A stretch of DNA of 64,000 nt from Wolinella sp963540505 (GTDB lineage Bacteria > Campylobacterota > Campylobacteria > Campylobacterales > Helicobacteraceae). A model generated the notes under the pieces. It worked only from the letters and a program-made list of their open reading frames with translations. It was not told the DNA's origin and made no database searches. This document shows, one piece after another, positions 8,801 to 15,833 of this stretch; position 1 is the first letter of the stretch; each line of letters begins with the position of its first letter. Location of the stretch: the NCBI GenBank assembly GCA_963540505.1, contig CAUTMV010000009.1, positions 19,909-83,908 on the forward strand, read 5' to 3'. A program made the translations under genes and the position numbers.

Positions 8801-8958
8801 GTGCAGGGGCGGCAAGTCGCCATGCGATTGGCACGGGCGTCATTGGCGGAATGCTCGCTGCAACGACGATTGCAATCTTCTTTGTCCCGCTCTTTTATGT
8901 CCTACTGGAGCGACTAAACGGATACATCAGAGGAAATCAACCTAAGGAGAGATACTAA
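5833..8958 (+). CDS. RND multidrug efflux pump, inner-membrane transporter (CmeB/AcrB type)
   Basis: A proton-driven trimeric exporter of the HAE1 RND family, 1041 residues, the normal length. TM1 is at the very N-terminus (FFIERPIFASVISIIIVLAG), followed by a large periplasmic loop, TM2-6, a second periplasmic loop and TM8-12. The proton-relay motif in TM4, GIVVDDAIIVIENVERIHR, has both acidic residues, and TM10-11 show LIGLSAKNAILIVEFA with the expected Lys. The start is ATG 5833, overlapping the adaptor stop (TGATG) after TAGGAGAG; a TTG one codon upstream is less likely. It forms a three-gene operon with the adaptor and outer-membrane channel, under the TetR-type repressor upstream. Confidence 0.96.
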   Translation: MFSKFFIERPIFASVISIIIVLAGLVAIETLPVEEYPQVIPPQVQVSAIYPGASAETIAQAVSAPLEEQINGVDGMIYMSSTASASGSLSLNIFFEIGTDPDQATIDVNNRIQAALSALPAEVQRQGVIARKRSSSILEVVAMYSSDPAHTPIYVSNYALINVVDDLKRIKGVGDVVLFGGKDYSIRIWLKPDLLAKYSLTPNDIVSAVREQNAQFATGQIGQEPIANKPMFTYTITTKGRMASAEEFGDIILRADSQGATLRLRDVATVELGSQSYSFDAKLNGKPTTPIGIFMQSGANALEVAELVGAEMERLSQKFPAGMAYAIPYDTTKFVRISIQEVIKTFIEAMILVSLIVYLFLQNLRTTIIPMLAVPVSIIGTFAGMYAMGFSINLLTLFGLILAIGIVVDDAIIVIENVERIHRTEGLSIKEATIKAMEEVAAPVISIVLVLAAVFTPISFIGGFVGQMYKQFAMTIVLSVTISGFVALTLTPALCTVFLKEHNSEPFWFVRKFNELFDFSTQLFTQGVRLVIRYVLLSFLLVAGIIAVSYELFRHTPTSLVPAEDKGTILVLGYLPPASALHRTSALMDNVYATLSQDPNIDQVITFAGLDLLSFSMKSDAGVGFVQLADWKDRTLLKQHAQMLAQGYTRRFFLNKDGYVLVVNPPPIMGLSLTGGFSMYIQNRTGSSYEELNKYVTQVIAKASQRPELTGMRTTLDMRVPQYSVTLDREKAKALGIPVSNVFNAMQLTFGTGYVNDFSIYGRSYRVYIQSEGEYREGIEALNQVFVRSASGEMVPLSSLLSFERTTGASVINRFNLFPAAKVIGEPKVGYTSGDALRAIEEVANEVLPSGYTIAWEGASYQEKEMSGTGVQAFVFALIFVFLILAAQYERWLMPLAVITAVPFAIFGAITATWLRGLSNDIYFQIGLIMLIGLSAKNAILIVEFAMQKRESGMGIIEASLEAARLRFRPIVMTSLAFTIGVIPLALSSGAGAASRHAIGTGVIGGMLAATTIAIFFVPLFYVLLERLNGYIRGNQPKERY

Positions 8959-10349
8959 TGCGTAGCATAGTCGCAATCATATTCGGAGGAATCCTCCTTG
9001 CAGGCTGCTCGATGAGTCCGAAGCTCAAGGTTGAGCCCATCGCGCTTCCTCTAGCGAGTGCGAGCTCTTATGTCATTGATAAGGAGTGGTGGAGAGGTTT
9101 TGGCGATCCCGTCTTAGAGGAGCTTATTAGCGAGGCTTTGAAGCACAATAGCGATCTTTTAAAGGCAGCGAGCAATATTTCACTCGCGCGTGCGACTTTG
9201 GGCGGGAGTAGCGCGGAACGTTATCCACGGCTAGGAATCGAAAGCTCAGCAATGCGCAGAGAGAGTAGCAAAGAGAGCTTCCCCAAAGGAAGTGGCGGGG
9301 TGGCTTATAATAACTTCTCCCTTAGCGGTGTGCTCAGTTTTGAGCTTGATTTGTGGGGGCGATTGCGCGATACCAAGCGCGCGAATGAGGCTCTTTTGCA
9401 TGCCAATGAAGCGATTTTTGAGACCATCAGATTAGCCCTTGCTTCAGGTGTGGCGGAGAGCTATTTTGGGCTTTTGACGCTTAGAGAGCAGTGCCAAATT
9501 TTGCGCGAGAGCGTCGATTCGTATCAAAAGAGCTATGATTATCGCCTTAAGCAGTTTAGTGTCGGTGCGATTAGCGAGATTGTTTTGGAGCAATCACACG
9601 TTCAGCTAGAGAGCGCGAAAGCGAGCCTCTATGCCTATGAGCGTCAGGAATCCGAAGCAAAAACCGCCCTCTCTATCCTCCTAGGGCGCACGCCCAAGGA
9701 GATTGTGGAATCGGATTTCACGCTCTCTGAGGTGATTCCGAATATTCCTGAAGTTCCGGAAGGAATCCCTTCGGATTTGCTGGAGCGGCGAGCGGATATT
9801 AAGAGTGCGTATGAGAGGCTGAAAGCGACGAATTATTCTATCGGAGTCGCACGCTCACGCTACTTTCCTACTATTTCGCTCTCAAGTGCTTTTGGTTATC
9901 AGAGCGCGGAGCTAAGTAGCCTTGTGTCGCGTCCTGCGCAGACATGGAGTGTGGGTGGGAATCTCGCCGCGCCCTTAGTGGATTTTGGGCGCACGGGCGC
10001 ACGCGTAGATAGTGCAAAAGCGCAAAAAGAGAGTGCAGAGATTGATTATATTGCGACGATTCGCAGGGCATTTGGAGAAGTGAAGGACGCGCTCAATCGT
10101 CGAGAAGTCGCCCATAAGAGGCTCAGTGCCCTAAGCGCGCAAGCTAAAGCTCAAGCGCGCGTTTTGCAGATTGCGGAGAAACGCTTTGATAGCGGATATT
10201 CAAGCCACCTCGAGCTTTTAGACGCGCAGCGCCATGACCTCTCCGTGAAGCTTAGCCTAAGTGCCGTGAAGCTTGAAAACCTTGCCGCTATTATTACGCT
10301 TTATAAGGCTTTAGGCGGGGGTTGGAGCGATGAGCACGCTGAGGAGTAG
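8958..10349 (+). CDS. Outer-membrane efflux channel, TolC/OprM (NodT) family lipoprotein
   Basis: The outer-membrane duct of the tripartite pump. The 463-residue protein has a signal peptide with lipobox LLAGC (Cys about residue 17), then the NodT-family opening KEWWRGFGDPVLEELISEAL, and two repeats of long helices with beta-strand segments, including the typical RRADIKSAYERLKATNYSIGVARSRYFPTISLSSAFG and the closing GGNLAAPLVDFGRTGARVDSAKAQ. AAGGAG lies 9 nt before the ATG, which overlaps the pump stop codon (TAATG). It is the last gene of the efflux operon. A small hairpin follows in the gap. Confidence 0.94.
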   Translation: MRSIVAIIFGGILLAGCSMSPKLKVEPIALPLASASSYVIDKEWWRGFGDPVLEELISEALKHNSDLLKAASNISLARATLGGSSAERYPRLGIESSAMRRESSKESFPKGSGGVAYNNFSLSGVLSFELDLWGRLRDTKRANEALLHANEAIFETIRLALASGVAESYFGLLTLREQCQILRESVDSYQKSYDYRLKQFSVGAISEIVLEQSHVQLESAKASLYAYERQESEAKTALSILLGRTPKEIVESDFTLSEVIPNIPEVPEGIPSDLLERRADIKSAYERLKATNYSIGVARSRYFPTISLSSAFGYQSAELSSLVSRPAQTWSVGGNLAAPLVDFGRTGARVDSAKAQKESAEIDYIATIRRAFGEVKDALNRREVAHKRLSALSAQAKAQARVLQIAEKRFDSGYSSHLELLDAQRHDLSVKLSLSAVKLENLAAIITLYKALGGGWSDEHAEE

Positions 10350-10677
10350 CTACATTCTGAAGTCCATTTTCGCGCACCTTGGTTTTTGACGCAATTTTTG
10401 CCAAGTATGTGGCAATTGGGGAGTGTGGCGCGGGAGTTTAGCGAGCACGATTTGGCATGAACGATTTTTGCGAGGGTAATCCGTGCGGGATTCCTCGCCC
10501 TTTCTAATTCTCGCCTGATACCACGGGTGAGCAAACACGCAAATAAACACCATTTAAATATCTTCATTGATCACTTAATAATTCTTACGGTATTATCCGC
10601 ATGTTTATTCTGATCCTCTTCTATGTTAAAACAGCGGAGGTGCTGGCTTTTGAGAGCTTAATCCAAAGGGACACGAA
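10350..10677. other. 328-bp non-coding gap before the first pseudopilin
   Basis: I see no convincing gene here. It holds an inverted repeat TTGCCA-N6-TGGCAA at 10398-10415 that may end the efflux transcript (no U-run). It also holds a promoter-like block at 10575-10600 that recurs before the third pseudopilin, followed by a leader of about 75 nt. The ribosome site of the next gene is AAAGGGA. Confidence 0.5.
10575..10600 (+). promoter_or_regulatory. Promoter-like block before pseudopilin 1, repeated before pseudopilin 3
   Basis: The block starts TTAATAATTCTTAC and continues into TATTATC, with TATTAT at 10591-10596 as a -10 box. The block at 12600-12625 matches at most positions (TTAAGAATTATTAC then TATTATC). 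Such similarity outside the genes suggests a duplicated, shared promoter. Confidence 0.4.
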
Positions 10678-11196
10678 ATGAAACGACAGGCTTTTACAAT
10701 GATAGAAATCGTTTTTATTGTTATTATTTTAGGGATTTTAGCAGCGATTGCGATTCCTAAAATATCCGCAAGCCGATCAGACGCGAAAGTTGTCGCCCTT
10801 AGACAAGACATTGCAACGATCACCCAAGCACTTACTGCGATGGTCGTCTCTCAGGGGCGATACCTGCGACCCGACGCCACGGATCTTTGGGGCAAATTCG
10901 CAACCTTTGGCGATATAGCGGCACTCAATCAAACGAATTGGAGCCCAGGGCCCAGTCGCGATTTTAACAACACATGGCACATCCACAGCCTCCTAGCCAC
11001 CGATGGTTCGAGCACTAATGACTACGATTATGACAAAGCGTGCGTGGTCGCGGAGATCAATTTCGAAGATGACCGGTATGGCAAGCCCATGCCCGCGCTG
11101 GACATTGAGATTAGAGACAGCCCCTTGTGCAGGAAGATTGGGACACCGGGGAGCATGCGGATTCCTCTTGAGAATCGCGGAGTGAAGTGGGATTAG
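10678..11196 (+). CDS. Type II secretion/type IV pilus-like pseudopilin 1
   Basis: A 172-residue prepilin-like protein. The short basic leader MKRQA is followed by the processed N-terminus FTMIEIVFIVIILGILAAIAIPK, with Glu at position +5 of the mature protein and a hydrophobic helix, so a prepilin peptidase should cut before Phe. The residue before the cut is Ala, not the usual Gly. The soluble domain has a distal cysteine pair (AC...PLCRKIGTPG) likely to form a disulfide loop. It shares the SR-DAK-x4-RQDI-TITQA segment with the next two pseudopilins. Such proteins build short periplasmic fibres in secretion, pilus or DNA-uptake machines; the machine here is not specified. Confidence 0.85.
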   Translation: MKRQAFTMIEIVFIVIILGILAAIAIPKISASRSDAKVVALRQDIATITQALTAMVVSQGRYLRPDATDLWGKFATFGDIAALNQTNWSPGPSRDFNNTWHIHSLLATDGSSTNDYDYDKACVVAEINFEDDRYGKPMPALDIEIRDSPLCRKIGTPGSMRIPLENRGVKWD

Positions 11197-11536
11197 GAGT
11201 GCGTTTTCACCTCCGATTCCCCGTGCGCGGCATTTCCCTGCCTCGCGTGATTTTTGCATCGCTTCCCATGCGGGATCTCATTTTCTTCGCACTTAGCCTC
11301 CCTTATCCGTGTGGATTCCCGCACTTCGCTTGATGATTTTTCGCACCCGATTCCTTGATTTTACCCCGATTTCATGCATTAAGATTCCTCGTATCATCGG
11401 AGAGATGGATAAATTTATCTTTAATTTTTTATAACTTATTGATTGTTTAAGGTTTGGGGCGGTATCATTACTCACGTCTGAGCTCTACCCCGTAGGATGT
11501 GGTGTGGCTTTAGATAATTTATTCAAGGAGTTCGGA
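11197..11536. other. 340-bp non-coding gap before pseudopilin 2
   Basis: No gene is supported. The first 200 bp are pyrimidine-rich on the plus strand and hold at least four GATTCC copies, although non-coding. The end of the gap is AT-rich with a promoter-like element at 11446-11472. The next gene has the ribosome site AAGGAG. An upstream in-frame ATG at 11504 would add 11 residues before the normal leader peptide and is rejected. Confidence 0.5.
11446..11472 (+). promoter_or_regulatory. Promoter of pseudopilin 2, sharing GGGCGGTATCAT with the mini hook-protein gene
   Basis: TTTAAG, then GGGCGGTATCAT with TATCAT (11463-11468) as -10 box. The 12-mer GGGCGGTATCAT recurs at 23229-23240, where it is again preceded by TTTAAG about ten bases upstream. 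The leader to the pseudopilin ATG is about 60 nt. Confidence 0.4.
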
Positions 11537-12043
11537 ATGAAACGAAGCGGTTTTACGATGATTGAGCTCGTGTTTATCATTGTCATTCTAGGGATTTTGG
11601 CAGCGGTTGCGATCCCCAAAATGGCGGCAAGTCGAGAAGACGCGAAAGTCGTCTCTGTTCGACAGGACATCGAGACTATTACTCAAGCGATCCCTGCTAT
11701 GGCGATGAGTCAGGGCGAATCTGCGGTTACAAAGTTTTCTGATGCGGTGGTGCTCACTCAGACTAACTGGGGTGTTAGCACACCTTCTGGCGGCACGCTT
11801 GCAGATGCGACGGCGGTTTACACTACCTATGCAGGAACGGGTGCAGCAGCAGCTACTGATGCAGCTACTTCATGCATGGCAATCTCTTTTAAACAAGCAC
11901 CCAAGCCTAGCAATGTCCCTGGAGTTGCTGATGAGCAGAGATATCTTGAGGTTAAAGTGAATGATCATGCAGGGTGCAACAGACTGGGAGTGCCTAACGA
12001 TATGAATATCCCACTCTCCGGTCGAAGTATTCGATTTGAATAA
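11537..12043 (+). CDS. Type II secretion/type IV pilus-like pseudopilin 2
   Basis: A 168-residue prepilin-like protein. The leader is MKRSG with the canonical Gly before the cut, followed by FTMIELVFIIVILGILAAVAIPKMAASREDAK. Glu+5 is present. The soluble part is rich in Ala/Thr and ends with a cysteine pair (TSCMAISF...AGCNRLGVPNDMNIPL), in line with pseudopilins 1 and 3. The start is ATG 11537 because AAGGAG lies 7 nt upstream and the leader length is right. A hairpin overlaps its stop codon. It may be the most pilin-like member because its cleavage site is canonical. Confidence 0.87.
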   Translation: MKRSGFTMIELVFIIVILGILAAVAIPKMAASREDAKVVSVRQDIETITQAIPAMAMSQGESAVTKFSDAVVLTQTNWGVSTPSGGTLADATAVYTTYAGTGAAAATDAATSCMAISFKQAPKPSNVPGVADEQRYLEVKVNDHAGCNRLGVPNDMNIPLSGRSIRFE

Positions 12044-12057
12044 AATCTGAATACTTC
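12024..12057 (+). terminator. Hairpin overlapping the stop codon of pseudopilin 2
   Basis: Nine-base perfect arms GAAGTATTC (12024-12032) and GAATACTTC (12049-12057) continue inward with one bulged A as GATTT/AAATC. The TAA stop lies in the loop. There is no U-run; it may protect or terminate the message. Confidence 0.35.
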
Positions 12058-12059
12058 CT

Positions 12060-12087
12060 CTCTCCCCTCGCTTTCGCGGGGCGAGAG
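12060..12087 (+). terminator. GC-rich hairpin downstream of pseudopilin 2
   Basis: Arms CTCTCCCCTCGC (12060-12071) and GCGGGGCGAGAG (12076-12087) pair over 12 positions with one mismatch and one G-U around a TTTC loop. The trailing sequence is pyrimidine-rich but not a clean U-run. Confidence 0.5.
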
Positions 12088-12599
12088 GATCCTCTCCTTT
12101 CTATCTTTCCACTCGTTTTCTTGATTTGACCGCTTTAGCTCGTGTCTTCGTGCGTCCCTTTAATTTTTTTTAAATTTCTGCTCTCTTTTGCTTTTTTGAT
12201 TCTCGCGCGCCGCCTCGTTTTGGTGATTTACCTGATTCCTCTGCTCGCTTGCTTCTCTGTTTGCTTGGGGGTCAGGTGGTCAGGTTGCGCGCGAACTCTT
12301 TCGCTTTTTGTGCCTGTGTCCTTGTGATTTTGGCTTCTCGCCCCTTTTGTGTTCTGATTCTTAGCAGGATCGCTCCGTTTCGCTCCCGCGTTTAATCGCT
12401 TATGCCGCTTCTCGGGAGAGGGAATCTTTTGTCTGATTCAATGTGGGCGGGGCAGCCAAAACACTACTTCGATTCCTGCGCAGATAGCGAGAATCCGCTG
12501 ATTGAGAGAATCCGCCTTGTCTTGTTCCTGCGGGTGGCGATGATGTGCCTCTATCCTGCCTGCGTATTGCAAGAATCGCGCCGATTTTAATATATTCAT

Positions 12600-12625
12600 T
12601 TAAGAATTATTACAATATTATCACG
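12600..12625 (+). promoter_or_regulatory. Promoter-like block before pseudopilin 3
   Basis: Starts TTAAGAATTATTAC and runs into TATTATC (-10 at 12616-12621). It is a near copy of the block at 10575-10600 before pseudopilin 1. The leader to the start codon is about 70 nt. Confidence 0.4.
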
Positions 12626-12696
12626 TGCTTAGCCGATTCTCCCCGCGCTGGGGGGGGTAGGCAAATGGCTTTGATAAAGGCTCTAGGAGTTTTCAG

Positions 12697-13239
12697 ATGA
12701 AAAGACGTAGTTTTACGATGATTGAGCTCGTGTTTATCATAGTGATTTTGGGGCTTTTAGCCGCCATTGCGGTTCCTAAATTGTCGGGAAGTCGGACGGA
12801 TGCAAAAGCTGTGCTCATCAAGCAGGACATTGCGACGATCACTCAGGCACTCGCTGCGCTGGTGATGGCTCAAGGGGGTTATGTGATAGAGAACGTTCCG
12901 GGGCAAGGATTGGGGACGTTGGGCGTTAATAGTGAGATGATTGAGTTTGATCATGTGGGGGAGATCAATAGGGCGCATTGGAAGTCTTTCTTCCCCTACT
13001 TCGGCACGTCAACGCGCCACTACGGTCAGTATATTTACAGCACCCTTGCGACTGATGGCACAGAGGCAAATAGCGCAGATGCGGCGTGTGTTACGATGAG
13101 AACGGAGCCTTTTTTAAACAGTGGAGGCCATACTACGTATAAGCTCGTAACGACCATCAAAGATTCGCCTGTGTGCAGGAAGATCGGAATACCGGGCGTA
13201 GTGGAGACCCCGCTGGAGGGCGCGAGGGTAAAATTTTAA
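12697..13239 (+). CDS. Type II secretion/type IV pilus-like pseudopilin 3
   Basis: A 180-residue prepilin-like protein with leader MKRRS and mature start FTMIELVFIIVILGLLAAIAVPKLSGSRTDAK. The residue before the cut is Ser, a tolerated but non-canonical choice. The segment KQDIATITQALAALVMAQGGY and the C-terminal PVCRKIGIPGVVETPLEGARVKF closely match pseudopilin 1, so the two are probably recent paralogues, as their similar promoters also suggest. Two cysteines (AACVTM and SPVCRK) should form the distal disulfide. TAGGAG precedes the ATG. Confidence 0.85.
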   Translation: MKRRSFTMIELVFIIVILGLLAAIAVPKLSGSRTDAKAVLIKQDIATITQALAALVMAQGGYVIENVPGQGLGTLGVNSEMIEFDHVGEINRAHWKSFFPYFGTSTRHYGQYIYSTLATDGTEANSADAACVTMRTEPFLNSGGHTTYKLVTTIKDSPVCRKIGIPGVVETPLEGARVKF

Positions 13240-13577
13240 GCAAGCTTTAAGTGCACGATTCTCGGGACTTTTTCCTTGCTTGGAGATTTTGCACCCGATT
13301 CTTGCGTGGAGTCGGGGATTGTGGAGTTAGAAACTGGAGCTTAAAAGTCGGTCGCGTCTGCTCTGCTTTTGCGTTATTTCGCATAAGTGTAGGGGAGAGG
13401 TGTCTAGTTTTTGTATTCTTTGTTTCTCGCGTGGGCAATCATGAGGTTTATCTGCCCGTCGTTATTGATTTTAGCTCTTTAAGAAGCCAAATATACCCTA
13501 TAATCCGCGCAATTTATATGGAAATCGTGTAAAATAGAGTATATTTTCAGGGACACTTCATGCTGTAAGGAGAATTC
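13240..13577. other. 338-bp non-coding gap before pseudopilin 4
   Basis: A 93-codon plus-strand frame (13251-13532) runs through it but lacks a ribosome site and has a Phe/Arg/Cys-rich composition unlike real proteins here. A TATAAT at 13499-13504 and an AT-rich stretch near 13530 are promoter candidates. I see nothing else. Confidence 0.45.
13499..13504 (+). promoter_or_regulatory. -10 box before pseudopilin 4
   Basis: Perfect TATAAT, 74 bp before the GTG start at 13578. A second AT-rich candidate lies near 13528-13535. Without a -35 rule in this phylum the choice is uncertain. Confidence 0.35.
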
Positions 13578-13994
13578 GTGAAAAGAAGCTCGTTTGCTCA
13601 AAGAGGTGCATTTACTATGATCGAGCTCGTGTTTATCATTGTTATTTTGGGGGTTTTGGGAGCGGTTGCTGTGCCCAAGATGGCGGCTAGTCGCGAAGAT
13701 GCCTGCTTGGTGCGCTTAAGAAGCGAGCTCTCGGCGATGAGGGCATACCTTAATACGGAGAGTTCGGGGAGATTCCTAAGGGGCGAGTCTCTAAACACGC
13801 TAGCCATCGAAGATAATACGCTCTTTACACCCTCTCAACACTGCGGCTGGAAAGCCAGTCCCGATGGGAAAGTCTTCACTCCGTATCTAAATGGTCGGGG
13901 TGGCGCGGCTCTTACCATCGTTGTGAATGGGGGTGTTATGAGTTTTGAGTGTGATAGGAGCGATAGGGTTTGTCAAAAACTTCTGGGAATTTAG
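13578..13994 (+). CDS. Type II secretion/type IV pilus-like pseudopilin 4 (short)
   Basis: A 138-residue prepilin-like protein. The leader is longer than in the other three (MKRSSFAQRGA, with GTG as start after AAGGAG), followed by FTMIELVFIIVILGVLGAVAVPKMAASREDA. Ala precedes the cut and Glu+5 is present. The soluble domain differs, with cysteines in QHCGWK, FECDRSDRVCQKLLGI, so it may be a minor, tip-forming pseudopilin. Its stop is 12 nt before the ATPase start, so the two are probably co-transcribed. Confidence 0.83.
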   Translation: MKRSSFAQRGAFTMIELVFIIVILGVLGAVAVPKMAASREDACLVRLRSELSAMRAYLNTESSGRFLRGESLNTLAIEDNTLFTPSQHCGWKASPDGKVFTPYLNGRGGAALTIVVNGGVMSFECDRSDRVCQKLLGI

Positions 13995-14006
13995 CAAGGG
14001 GGCGGA

Positions 14007-15167
14007 ATGAATCCACAGCAACACGTAGTCAATGTCGATGAGTTGACGTTTCAGACGCTTGATCGTGTGCGCGCGCAGCTAAAGCGGTTGATTGATGTTG
14101 GCGGGAGCGATCTGCATATCAAATCCAATGCGATGATCAAGGCGCGAATAGACGGCGAGATTGTCCCTTTTGGCGAGGAATTTTTCAGCAAAGGTGATGG
14201 GATTACACTTGCAAAGGAGCTATTGCGGACGCGATTCCACGAGCTTGTCGAAAATAAGGAGATGGATTTAGTCTATATTTACAGCGAGGAGTTGCGATTC
14301 CGCGTGAATATATTCTTCCAAATGGACGGAGTTTCGGCGGTTTTTAGGGCGATTCCCAGCGTGCAAAAGAGCCTTGATGAGATGAAGCTTCCGCAGGCTC
14401 TTCGCAAGGTGCTCTCTATGGATCGCGGGCTGGTGCTTGTTACCGGCGTAACGGGGAGCGGGAAAAGCACGACGTTAGCGAGTATTATCCATGAGATTAA
14501 CCTCTCTAAAAGCAAGCACATCATTACGATTGAAGATCCGATTGAGTTCATGCACAAAGATATTCGTTGCGTGATTAATCAGCGGAGTGTCGGGCAGGAT
14601 ACCAATAACTTCAGAAATGCACTAAAGGGCGCGCTTCGTGAGGATCCCGATATTATTCTTGTGGGCGAGATGAGAGATATTGAGACGATCGAAATGGCAC
14701 TGCATGCGGCGGAGACGGGGCATTTGGTCTTCTCTACGCTCCATACGCTGGACGCGAAAGAGACTATCGGGCGCATTATCTCCGTTTTCCCTCCGCAAGA
14801 GCAACATCGCGTGCGCCTGATCCTCTCGGGGGTGCTTAATGCGATCATTGCGCAGAGGCTTGTGCGCACCAAGGCGGGCGGGCGCACTGCGGCGGTGGAG
14901 ATTTTATTTAGGACGCCACGTGTGGAAGCTCTTGTGCGCGAGGGTAGGGACGCTGAAATCCCCGCGGCTTTGGCTGAGGGGCATAGTATTTACAATACGC
15001 AGACGTTTGATCAGGCGCTCTTTGAGCTTGTTGTGCAGGGGATCGTCGATGAAGAGGTGGCTCTAAGCTATGCGTCCGTTCCTTCGGATTTGAAGTTGAA
15101 GCTATCCAATGAGTATTTCAAACAAGAGGGTAATGAGAAGGATTTGGTCATCGGACTAAAGAGCTGA
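14007..15167 (+). CDS. PilT/GspE-superfamily secretion ATPase, PilT-like
   Basis: A hexameric cytoplasmic ATPase that drives extension or retraction of type IV pilus-like fibres. The 386-residue protein has Walker A GVTGSGKS (about residues 147-154), Asp box IEDPIE (175-180), Walker B DIILVGEMRD (215-224) and His box HAAETGHLVFSTLHT (233-247). Length and the early GGSDLHIK segment fit PilT/PilU better than the longer PilB/GspE. It directly follows four pseudopilin genes, and no pilus channel, inner-membrane platform or prepilin peptidase genes lie in the window, so those parts must be elsewhere. A role in retracting a DNA-uptake fibre is possible but inferred. Confidence 0.9.
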   Translation: MNPQQHVVNVDELTFQTLDRVRAQLKRLIDVGGSDLHIKSNAMIKARIDGEIVPFGEEFFSKGDGITLAKELLRTRFHELVENKEMDLVYIYSEELRFRVNIFFQMDGVSAVFRAIPSVQKSLDEMKLPQALRKVLSMDRGLVLVTGVTGSGKSTTLASIIHEINLSKSKHIITIEDPIEFMHKDIRCVINQRSVGQDTNNFRNALKGALREDPDIILVGEMRDIETIEMALHAAETGHLVFSTLHTLDAKETIGRIISVFPPQEQHRVRLILSGVLNAIIAQRLVRTKAGGRTAAVEILFRTPRVEALVREGRDAEIPAALAEGHSIYNTQTFDQALFELVVQGIVDEEVALSYASVPSDLKLKLSNEYFKQEGNEKDLVIGLKS

Positions 15168-15350
15168 AAGGATGGGAATGCCTGTGGGTCTCGGGATTTA
15201 GACGCACGGGAATCGGGGCTGCGATGGCATGCGACGGGAACCTAAATGGTGAGCACGAGAAAGAGGCTAAAAGCGCGCCTGGAGTTGCGGGGAGAGAATC
15301 GAGAAAGTATACAGGTTGAGAGTGGACGCGAAAGGGTTTAAGAGGGGGAG

Positions 15351-15830
15351 TTAAAAGATTAGAGGGGGAATCGCCGCTTCGATTCTCCAGTCGCTCTCAT
15401 CTTCCTCACGCACTAGCTCAACGAGCATGGCTTTTTTCCATTTAATGCGGATATTGCCGTTGCTGCAAAGCATAGAGAGGGTTTCGCTTAACTCGGGCTC
15501 GTGTCCGATAATTATGCACTCTTTCTCCCCGCTTTTTAAAATCTTCTCTAAAAGCTTTGCATAGCCCGCACTCCCACACATAGGGGCAATTTCTTCGCTG
15601 ATTTGCAGCGTAAGGTTTAAGCGTCTAGCAATTCCGCGTGCACTTTGGATTGCACGAGAGGCGTTTGAAGAGAAGAGCGATGAGACATGCGGGTAATGAT
15701 GGGTAATGAAGCGCGTTAGTTTCTTTGCCTGCGCGTGTCCTTTGGGGCTTAGCGGTCGGAGCAGATCCTCATGCTCCCACTCCTCCCTTCTTATGGCATG
15801 TGCGTGGCGTATGAGGATAATGCGGGGCAT
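15351..15830 (-). CDS. Histidine phosphatase family protein, SixA-like
   Basis: A 159-residue phosphohistidine/phosphoester phosphatase of the branch-2 histidine phosphatase fold. The catalytic motif is at the N-terminus, ILIRHAHA (RHA in place of the common RHG), followed by LRPLSPKGHAQAKKL, and the second catalytic His is in IIIGHEPELSE. In enterobacteria SixA removes phosphate from histidine phosphotransfer domains; the target here is unknown. It is the last gene of a minus-strand run fabD-mtnN-sixA with 3-nt gaps, so the three are surely one transcript. Confidence 0.85.
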   Translation of the reverse strand: MPRIILIRHAHAIRREEWEHEDLLRPLSPKGHAQAKKLTRFITHHYPHVSSLFSSNASRAIQSARGIARRLNLTLQISEEIAPMCGSAGYAKLLEKILKSGEKECIIIGHEPELSETLSMLCSNGNIRIKWKKAMLVELVREEDESDWRIEAAIPPLIF

Positions 15831-15833
15831 AAT

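Larger units (their letters stand above)
12044..12696. other. 653-bp non-coding gap before pseudopilin 3
   Basis: The longest gene-free stretch in the window. Two plus-strand frames of about 60 codons exist (12142-12327, 12402-12590) but lack ribosome sites and plausible protein composition. The start holds a GC-rich hairpin (12060-12087) and the end holds a promoter block (12600-12625) and a leader with an eight-base G run at about 12650. I see no trace of a decayed pilin gene. A structured RNA or insertion relic cannot be excluded. Confidence 0.45.

Noticed and set aside
5833..8958. Metal (CusA-type) RND pump
   Set aside because: Adaptor and channel types, TetR control and the lack of Met-rich metal motifs fit drug/HAE1 efflux better.
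11504..11536. Longer N-terminus for pseudopilin 2
   Set aside because: It would put 11 residues ahead of the standard MKRSG leader and lacks a ribosome site, whereas AAGGAG precedes ATG 11537.
12142..12590. Two plus-strand frames of 61 and 62 codons between pseudopilins 2 and 3
   Set aside because: No ribosome site, unlikely composition (Cys, Arg, Leu, Ser rich) and no prepilin motif; treated as chance frames in non-coding DNA.
13251..13532. 93-codon frame before pseudopilin 4
   Set aside because: Starts a few bases after the preceding stop without Shine-Dalgarno, rich in Phe, Arg, Val and Cys, and covers the promoter candidates of the next gene.
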